64,000 bases of DNA. It comes from Fagopyrum homotropicum (taxonomy: Eukaryota > Streptophyta > Magnoliopsida > Caryophyllales > Polygonaceae). Below are positions 56,500 through 64,000 of this stretch, in pieces (the first letter of the stretch is position 1; the number at the start of each line of letters is the position of its first letter). The notes below the pieces were generated by a model. The model was not told the DNA's origin, searched no databases, and saw only the letters and a list, made by a program, of their open reading frames with translations. A program made the translations under genes and the position numbers. The stretch is from NCBI GenBank assembly GCA_033239125.1, contig BSWB01000004.1, positions 123,823,235 through 123,887,234 of the forward strand, in the 5' to 3' direction.

Positions 56500-58257
56500 T
56501 GTTCGCCCCTAAACGTGCGTGCAAATAAGCTTTAAATTTATAAAACTAGAATCAAGCAAGCGAACCCGCAGTGTACGGATCGGCGTAGATTAGCAAGTAT
56601 TCCAGAGTATCGAACACAGGGATTTGGGGAGAAACAAATTCGATTTCAGATTATCAAGCAGGTAAATGTAAGAGCTTTGCAAATTATTGGGAAAACAACA
56701 ATCCTAAAGATCCAAGTATCCAGTTGTGGCAATCGATTCAAGATATACTTAATGATATAAAGACAGAGTTGAGATATGCAAAGGTATACTAATATAAGGT
56801 AATCGTACGGTGAAGTTCCAAAAACCTTGTGTAACTCACCTACAAGACACTCTCTATATAGGTTGTTGAGGCTTCAATATAGAAAGGTTCTAAAGGCAAG
56901 AATTAATGTCAAATACCCAAACTTGTAATCCAAGGATCAAGACTAACTAAATCGATTAAGGTTGTGACACTCACAATCGAGGTAGAGGTTGTTGAGGCTT
57001 CACTACCACCTAGAAAAGGCAAGCCTAAACTAAGTTAAAGCAAATCTTTAACTTTGGATTAAAGTAAAAGCAGGTTCGTAAACTTAAGGGAAATTACGGG
57101 TAGTTCTTGAGGTTCCACGGACGTGGACTTCAAGAACAGGCCGTAATTTAGGGTTGTCGACGATTCTCTCTAACTCTCAGGGTTCAATCTGTTTACGATC
57201 GATCTATCATTATCTAAGCCATAACTCTCAACCCTTCACCCTAGAATTGTTAAGGGTTTTTAGCCAACAATCATCATTATGATATCAAATTCAAAGATTA
57301 AAAGATTGAAAGATGAAAACTTCCGAAAACTTTCAATAAACTTCAAACCAATCTCAATGTCACAATCAAGAATGAATATTGTCAATAGATTCAGAATAAA
57401 GCAAACAATCACAATCTTAGGAAAGAAAGAAGAACGGGATGTCAATCCGTCTTCTAAATCAAACCTAAACAAGAAGAGAAATTTTCTTGCAACTATCTTC
57501 CAAAAACTTCGATCTTTTGTCAATCCGGAAATCTCCACAGCAATCTCCACCAAAAGTGCGAGATTAGGGAAACTCTAAGGAAAGGGCCAAAATACGTCTT
57601 TTGCAAGAACCGCCAAAATCTCCAAAGTGAAGGTGCAAGCGTAACTCTAAAGCGAGGTCGCAAAGTGCGTCTAAGCGGGGGTTACGGAATCTCTCTTCGT
57701 CCGTCTTTTTATAGGGCAAGATAAAATATCGGCCCGGCCCAATCTTCAAAAGATCGTGGCTTCAAAATGTGGCGAAAAAGATCGCCAAGATCACGGTCGT
57801 GGAAGGTTCCACGACCGTAATTTAGAGCGTGGGAATCAACACGGTTTGAACCATGGATTCCACGACCGTAAAAGCTCCTGGAATGAATAACGCTTCTCCT
57901 GCAGGGTTCCACGGCCGTGGAACTGAACGTGGTTTGTAGTACGGCCGTATTTTAGAGCGTGGTTTAGGGCAAGAACGTGATTCTTCCCTAACCTCGTGCA
58001 TTCCTGAAGTTGACATCCATTTTGCTCCTAAGAATGCCCTCAATCCATGGACACACTCAATCAACTCATCTTTGCTCGATTCCGTTCGGAAATGGCTCTC
58101 AATCACCTATAATCAACATAAAGCTAGTGTAGACATCCATATTGATAATATAGGCTAACTAGCTCATAAATGCAACAATGGTAAATCAAAGACTATCAAT
58201 ATGAATCAAATATACTTAGAAAACGTGCCTAAAATATCACAATATTTCATGCTAACA
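56500..58257 (-). repeat. Athila family E 3' LTR
   Basis: The minus-strand LTR of 1,758 bases starts TGTTAGCATG at 58,257 and ends GGGCGAACA at 56,500. Family motifs at 57,780-57,960 include the perfect 18-base palindrome GTTCCACGGCCGTGGAAC (57,906-57,923), and a second site is at 57,115-57,145. A TATA box (TATAAAAA, minus) is at 57,706-57,713, offset 544. Confidence 0.88.
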
Positions 58258-59619
58258 AATAACCCCATACTTGCAACTTGCTTGTCCCTAAGCAAGGTCT
58301 TTCAAAAGCTTTTAAAACAAGAGTTAGGATGAAATATGTGTACCTTCTCAAAGCAATACTTCTTTTGGAGAAATGTGCCTTCTAAAGAATAGATCATTCT
58401 CAAAGCTTGCTTCAATCGTTTATAAGACTTTCATACACTTAATCAAAGAGTAAAGAGTAAAGAAACTCATGAATTAATCAAACTTCCATACAAACATCAT
58501 AAACTTTAAATATTATCAAAATCAATCATAAGAAACCTCAATCTAGATCACCAAGTCATATAACATTCTTTTGATCTTAAGGACTTCCAAAGAAAAGGTC
58601 TAGAATGTGGAAAGGGAAGGAAACTTTAAGGAATGTGGTGCATGAATCCGGGAAAGGGGACAACTACTCCTTCTTCTTCTTTTGTGGTTTCCGCAACACC
58701 TTCAACTTAGAGCTTTGCTCTCTTCTTTTCATTTTTCGACTTTACTTTTGGAGTTTATGGACAGAGGTGCACAAAAACCGAAGCCTAGGAGATTGGCGTT
58801 TCTCAATTTTTACGAGATGCCTCAAACCCTTAGAGCACATACCATAATCTGCTAGGAATATCGCTCAATCCGACTTTGGCAAGACACAAACACCCGGCTA
58901 TGTGAATGGTGCCGAGTTACTCATCATCATGACTGACTTCCCCAAACCTAGAATTCCTTTCTATTCTTTTGATTGCAAATAATTGCTCTCATGGCCCTCC
59001 CACATCAAACATGCCTTTTTCATTCACTTCTCCAAATTCCCGGATAGGTAAAGGAGGTCAATATTTTAATGAGGAGCTAAAATGATCAAAGAAAGAAGAA
59101 AGAAAAAAAATCGAATTGCCTTAATCATCTCAACAAGAAGTATAAGAACTTATAGTGTGATTTCAACTTTAATTTCTCAACATGATTTAGGTAACATTCT
59201 TCACATTATGAAACTTGCAAAAGAAGCACAATCAACACATTCAATTTCTTTTCAATTCACTAATCTTTTAAGCATGCAATTGTCATCAAACTCAATTCAC
59301 AAGTAGTGATTATCATAGAAATCATCTCAGTTCATTAGAAGCACAAAATTTTCAAAATTTTCAATTTTTATGGGTTTTTCAAGTTCTTTTTCATGCAATG
59401 TAGTAATGAAACGTGCAACAATATAATGAACATGCAATGATAGTCTCGAATAGAAGCAAACATAGTGAGTAAGAGTTATTACAAACTTTTAGTACATCCC
59501 ACCCCATACTTAGGACGAAAATTGTCCCTAATGTTCAAAAGAAAGAAAGAAAAGAAGAAAAGAAAAAGAAACTCACAAAGTGGCGGTGGAATGGCTAAAG
59601 CAAACGGTCATGAAATCAA
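58258..59619 (-). other. Family E 3' internal noncoding region
   Basis: Polypurine tract AAGTATGGGG (minus) next to the LTR, the conserved 3' block at 58,872-58,926, and a second AAGTATGGGG near 59,505-59,514. No gene is recognised. Confidence 0.75.
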
Positions 59620-61287
59620 TCACTGCGGCGCTGGTGGAGGCGGGAATGGAGAGAAGCTAGGATCATAAAACCGCCCAAACTGCTGGCGGTAGACATCCCT
59701 CATCATGTGGTCGAGGTCGTCTAAGCGTCCATCTCTAGCATTGGCTCGCATCTCCAATGCTCCTACTCTCTCCGAAAGGCCAGTAGCCCAATCCGGCATC
59801 TGCTCATACCATCCCGGAGCCTGACTGTACCATGTTGGAGCGTCCGATGGGGCTGGAGCTGGTGCTGGTGCTGCTGTCTGCTCTGTGGACCAAGGAGGTG
59901 GAGCTCCGTATCATGCAGGAGGTGTGATCATCCATGTAGGTCTCTCACTCACACTAGCGCGGCGAGAAGACGAGCCTGAAGCTCTAGCTGGACGTGGAGA
60001 ACGTCTAGGTGCATCGGGGGCCGCCTCCGGCTGATCCGGAAACGTGCCAAACTCCTGCTCGGCTCCTCCTCCACCCTCAAACTGATCTCCCATCTCCTCC
60101 TCCTCAATAACTGGTGGTGGGACATATGGGGGAGCTGCTATCCTGTTCGCATGCATAGCAGCGAACGTCTCCTTCCAATTATGGCGTCCCGCCATAATGG
60201 AGTACTCCGGTAGCCACTCTATACCCCTACCCGTCCTGCTCTCCCAAGGCATGGCCGCATAAGGCGGACCTCTATGTGTGGGGAAGATGAGACCCCTAGT
60301 CATGAAGGCATGGAGTCCTAAGGGAACGGCCGGTATGCAGGTACAAGCAGAAAAATCAACACCCAAGCTCCTAGCAAGGTGGGTAACTATCCCACCATAT
60401 CCGATGTTGCCCTTCTTATTGTTCTTGAGCTTGCTCATAGTAGCAGCCAAGAGAGTGGCACAGTCAGCTCGACGCCCGTACAGCATGGAGTAAAGTAAAA
60501 AGAGCTCATCCGTCTTGATCTTTTGGGGCGTCTCCGTCCTAGGAAAGAGACACTCCGAAACAACACGATGAGCAATCTTCTAGGCTAGGTGGTACATCAA
60601 CCTAGCCTTGGTGTCAGCGGGCTGCCAGTGGTCCTCGCTGACGTAAATCATCGCCACCTCCTCCCAAAAGTCCTTGGCGTAAACGCCACTAGGAAAACGA
60701 CCGTTAAAGGTCTCATGAAACCCGAAGAAGGTCCCAAATTCACGGATGGTAAAATGATAGTCTCTTTCCATAAGATGGAAAGAGACGGTCCTATCTACAT
60801 GGCTGTGCTCGAAGGACGTCACAACCTCCCGTGTAATCTCCTCATAAGCGTCTTCTCGGATAGCCGAGAAGACAACTAGTCCGGCTCTATCTAAGAGCCA
60901 AGTGAGGTCATCAACTATGTTAAGAGGAGTTAGATCCTCTAACAAAAGGTACCTAGGTCCAATCACAGGTCTCTCATGGATCCTCTCGAGTGCAGCAAGG
61001 TGTTCCTCATGAATGGTCGGTACTAGAGGGCTAGGTGGTGAGGGTGAGGAAGGTGATGATGGAGGTGAAGGGGAAGAGGGTGGTGGTGCTCTAGAGGATG
61101 AGGAAGAGGAGGGATTACCCTTCCTCTTCTTGTTCTGGTTATCCTTCTTCTCTTTGATGCTCCCCGAAACTCTCCTCACAAAGTCCATTCTGTCAAAAAT
61201 TACGGGCTGTTCTAGGGGTTCCACGGCTGTGGTTCTCCCAGGAACCGTGGTTCGTCTCAGAAATTCGCAAATCTCAGAATTCAGCAC
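59620..61287 (-). pseudogene. Athila ORF3 (family E), full length with two stops
   Basis: The most complete ORF3 in the window: 556 codons in one frame from ATG at 61,287 to TGA at 59,620, broken only by TAG at 60,580-60,582 and TGA at 59,911-59,913. The N-terminus carries motif-derived residues, then a basic Lys-rich region and a Ser/Pro tract (residues about 65-95). The conserved core follows: RYLLLEDLTPLNIVDDLTWLLDRAGL, REDAYEEITREVVTSFEH, FGTFFGF. After the first stop come TPQKIKTDELFLLYSML, KKGNIGYGGIVTHLA, YAAMPWE and NWKETFAAM. The tail is acidic, then Arg/Ser-rich, ending QQFGRFYDPS and a Pro-rich end. Function in the family is unknown; no transmembrane or fusion features were seen. 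Confidence 0.88.
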
Positions 61288-62017
61288 TCAATCTCAACAA
61301 ACAGGTAGCCCTAATCTAATTTCATCCAATTTCAATCAGTTCTTCCTAAAATCTCTAACAAAAACGAACCAAATCGACAAAGATCAAGAAGAGTGGAAAA
61401 ACCTATTTTTCAGATTTAAAAATCCGAATTGTGCGTTCCTTGGTGAATTTCCGCTCGATTCGTCGCTTGGATCTTGTTGGTGGTCGAATTTGCTTCAGTT
61501 TGGGAAGAAGAATCGTTAAAAACGATTAAGAAACGAGGATTTGAGAGAGGGTCGTGGATTTCGGCGTTTAAGTCGTGGAAGAGGAGTTGTGTGGGTGATT
61601 TTTGTGAAGAACGTGGTTTATATAGTCACAGGCAAAATTTTGAAAATCACGGTCTGTCGGGGGGTTCCACGGCCGTGGAATTGTACGAAACCGTGGTTTT
61701 TGTGATTTTTCAAAGGCTTTTTGGAAATTACGGGTGCTGTAGCTGTCACGACCGTGGTTTAGGCTGTGGAACTCTCTGTAAAGCTCCAAAGTCCAAATTT
61801 CGTCACTTTTCTTCAACATTATCCTTCCCTTTTCATTTTCCATTGTTCCTACATCCAAAAACACAAACATACCGGAAGGAATCGAAGGCAAAACAAAGCG
61901 AAAAACGTCTATACTAAGCTAATCTATGAATTGAAAACAAAAACAAAAAATGCAATACCTTGGGTTGCCTCCCAAGAAGCGCTTTGTTTAAGGTCCCTAG
62001 CTAGACCAATCTCGCTC
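61288..62017 (-). other. Family E post-pol region with hairpins
   Basis: Contains the conserved post-pol block (61,959-61,985, TTGGGAGGCAACCCAAGG on the minus strand), family motifs at 61,640-61,770 including the palindrome TTCCACGGCCGTGGAA (61,665-61,680), and a TATA box. Confidence 0.7.
61617..61624 (-). promoter_or_regulatory. Candidate internal promoter TATA box (E type)
   Basis: TATATAAA on the minus strand lies 330 bases before the ORF3 ATG and about 40 bases after the last hairpin in the sense direction. Confidence 0.45.
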
Positions 62018-64000
62018 TTATTCGAGTGTGGTAGGCGCGAACTCTTCAGCTTGGAGTTCCGGCATATACTTCTTGAGCCGTTGGCCGTTCACCTTAAAGC
62101 TTCCGCCCGTTTCACTCCATACTTCAACTACACCATGGGGGAAAATACGCTTAATTAGAAAAGGTCCGGTCCAACGAGATTTAAGTTTACCTGGAAAGAG
62201 ACGAAGCCTTGAATTGAAGAGGAGAACTTGATCTCCTTCTTTGAAGTCCTTTGGAATGATATGCTTATCATGCCAACGCTTTGCTCTCTCCTTATAGATT
62301 TTAGCGTTTTCATAAGCATTCAAGCGGAGTTCATCCAGCTCATTGATGTCTAGGAGACGTTTCTCTCCTGCTTCCTTCATTCTGAAGTTCAACCACTTGA
62401 TAGCCCAAAACGCTTTGTGCTCCAACTCTACCGGCAAGTGACAAGACTTCCCATACATAAGGTTGTATGGTGTGGTTCCTATGGGAGTCTTGTATGCAGT
62501 CCGGTACGCCCACAATGCATCGTCAAGCTTCAAAGACCAATCCTTCCTAGTCCTTGAAACCGTCTTCTCGAGGATTCCTTTGATCTCCCAATTTGAGATC
62601 TCAACTTGTCCACTTGTTTGTGGATGGTAAGGGGTAGCGATCTTGTGAGTAACCCCATACTTAGCTAGAACAGCTTCAAAGCGCCGGGCAATGAAGTGAG
62701 AACCTCCATCACTAATGATAGTCCTTGGCGTCCCAAATTGCGGGAAGATGGTCTTGTTGAAGAATTTAACCACCACCATGGCATCATTGGTGGGAGAAGC
62801 AATTGCTTTTACCCATCTAGAAACGTAGTCTACCGCTAATAGTATGTATTGGTTTCCACAAGAAGAGGGGAACGGTCCCATGAAGTCTACTCCCCAAACG
62901 TCGAAAATCTCCACCTCTTGGATGTTGTTGAGGGGCATCTCATTCCTCCTAGAGATATTGCCTGTTCTTTGACAAGCATCGCAGCAACAAACAAAGGATT
63001 GCACATCTCTAAATAAGGTAGGCCAAAAGAATCCGGATTACAATACCTTTGCGCTAGTCTTGTTCGAACTAGCGTGTCCTCCACAAGGTAGTGAATGACA
63101 ATGACGGATGACACTTTGCATCTCATCTTCCGGCACACATCGCCGAATGATGCCATCCGGACCTCTCTTAAAGAGGAGAGGCTCGTTCCAAAAGTATTCC
63201 CGGACATCCTTAAATAACTTCTTCCTTTGTGCGTAGGATAATCCGGGTAGTATCTCCTGACAAACCAAATAGTTAACAAAATCAGCAAACCATGGTTCGT
63301 TACCTTTGGAGATCACATCGATGCACTCCTCAATAAGGTGTAGGTGTTCGTCCGGGAAGGAGTCGTCGATGGGTAAATGGTCGTCCTCTAGATGTGTTAG
63401 GCGACTCAAATGATCCGCAACAGAATTTTCTGAACCTTTCTTGCCGCGGATCTCAAGATCGAATTCTTGTAGGAGAAGAATCCATCTAATTAGCCTTGGC
63501 TTCGCATCTTTCTTCGCAAGGAGGTACCGGATCGCAGCATGATCCGTGTAGACAATCACCTTTGCACTTACAAGATAAGAGCGAAACTTGTCAATAGCAT
63601 AGACAATGGCTAAAAACTCTTTTTCGGTAGTGGCGTAGTTGAGCTGCGCTTCATCTAGCGTCTTGCTAGCATAGTATATGGCATGGGTTCGCCCTTCCTT
63701 TCGTTGTCCAAGAACAGCTCCAATAGCTACGTCACTAGCATCGCACATAATCTCAAAGGGAAGAGTCCAATCCGGGGGTTGGATAATAGGTGCTGAAATT
63801 AGAGCTTGCCGAATGGTGTTAAACGCATCCAAACATTCCTGCGAAAACTCAAAAACCGCATCCTTCATCAATAGATTAGTGAGAGGTTTTGATATCTTAG
63901 AAAAGTCCTTAATGAAACGTCTATAAAATTCAGCATGTCCTAGGAAACTTCTTATCCCTTTCACTGAAGTTGGGGGAGGAAGCTTCTCTATGGTCTCTAT
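62018..64000 (-). pseudogene. Athila pol (RT end, RNase H, integrase), one stop; continues off window
   Basis: One frame runs from the window edge to the stop before 62,018, broken only by TAA at 63,038-63,040 (between KVL and SGFFWPTL in the integrase zinc region). At the right edge the RT connection reads IETIEKLPPPTSVKGIRSFLG. RNase H has CDASDVAIGAVLGQRK, TEKEFLAIVYAIDKFRSYL, TDHAAIRYLL and ADHLSRL. Integrase has RHCHSLPCGGH and CDACQRTGN, catalytic residues in GVDFMGPF, ISDGGSHF and SGQVEISNWEI, and C-terminal SRWTGPFLI with end ELQAEEFAPTTLE. All expected catalytic residues in the visible part are present. It is the least decayed pol in the window, and the N-terminal half lies beyond the edge. 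Confidence 0.9.

Noticed and set aside
1..64000. CRISPR array, operon or bacterial mobile system
   Set aside because: The repeats are LTRs, microsatellites and element motifs; gene content, introns and TATA/polyadenylation signals are those of a plant nucleus.

Overview
This window looks like repeat-rich nuclear DNA from a flowering plant, probably a eudicot. Almost all of it is nested and rearranged LTR retrotransposons. It is AT-rich, carries (CATA)n, (TA)n and (ATT)n microsatellites, and has one intron-containing gene. The species cannot be named from the sequence. There are no bacterial operons, rRNA or tRNA genes, or CRISPR arrays.

Layout. 1-12,187: Athila-type Ty3/Gypsy material (family A), including a deletion-derivative element (3,490-10,061) and a recent tandem segmental duplication of about 6.28 kb. 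12,188-35,186: a second Athila family (B) with both LTRs, a tRNA-Asp primer site, gag-pol and ORF3. Its ORF3 is split by a 10.3-kb minus-strand Ty3/Gypsy element with an initiator-Met primer site (family T, 20,879-31,202, target duplication TTTCT). 35,187-37,151: the other side of an A-type element, then a T-family LTR fragment. 37,152-41,384: a low-copy island holding the only cellular-type gene, a six-exon gene for a secreted cysteine-rich protein with alpha-hairpinin-like domains. 41,385-45,842: an LTR relic, then a TRIM element whose 3' LTR is split by a 2.76-kb solo T LTR (target duplication CCACT). 45,843-52,258: minus-strand Athila 3' ends of families C and D and a plus-strand D fragment. 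52,259-56,499: a diverged T-like element (U). 56,500-64,000: a minus-strand Athila element (E) with LTR, ORF3 and a pol with one stop codon, running off the right edge.

Most retroelement coding regions visible here are broken by stops, frameshifts or deletions, although the B and T LTR pairs are still very similar. That points to recent copying of defective genomes with proteins supplied in trans (inference).

Two things stand out. (1) Each Athila family carries its own short hairpin or palindrome motif: CCTCG/CGAGG in A, AAATCG/CGATTT in B, CCACGG/CCGTGG in C and E, CCGC/GCGG in D. The motifs recur at equivalent sites: two places in the LTR, the protease-RT linker, and directly upstream of a TATA box that precedes ORF3. 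The motif sequence differs completely between families while its position and hairpin form are kept. (2) The hairpinin-like gene is built from repeated pairs of phase-1 exons, one encoding a CX3C-CX3C domain and one a short acidic CEXC peptide; one pair has a decayed member.
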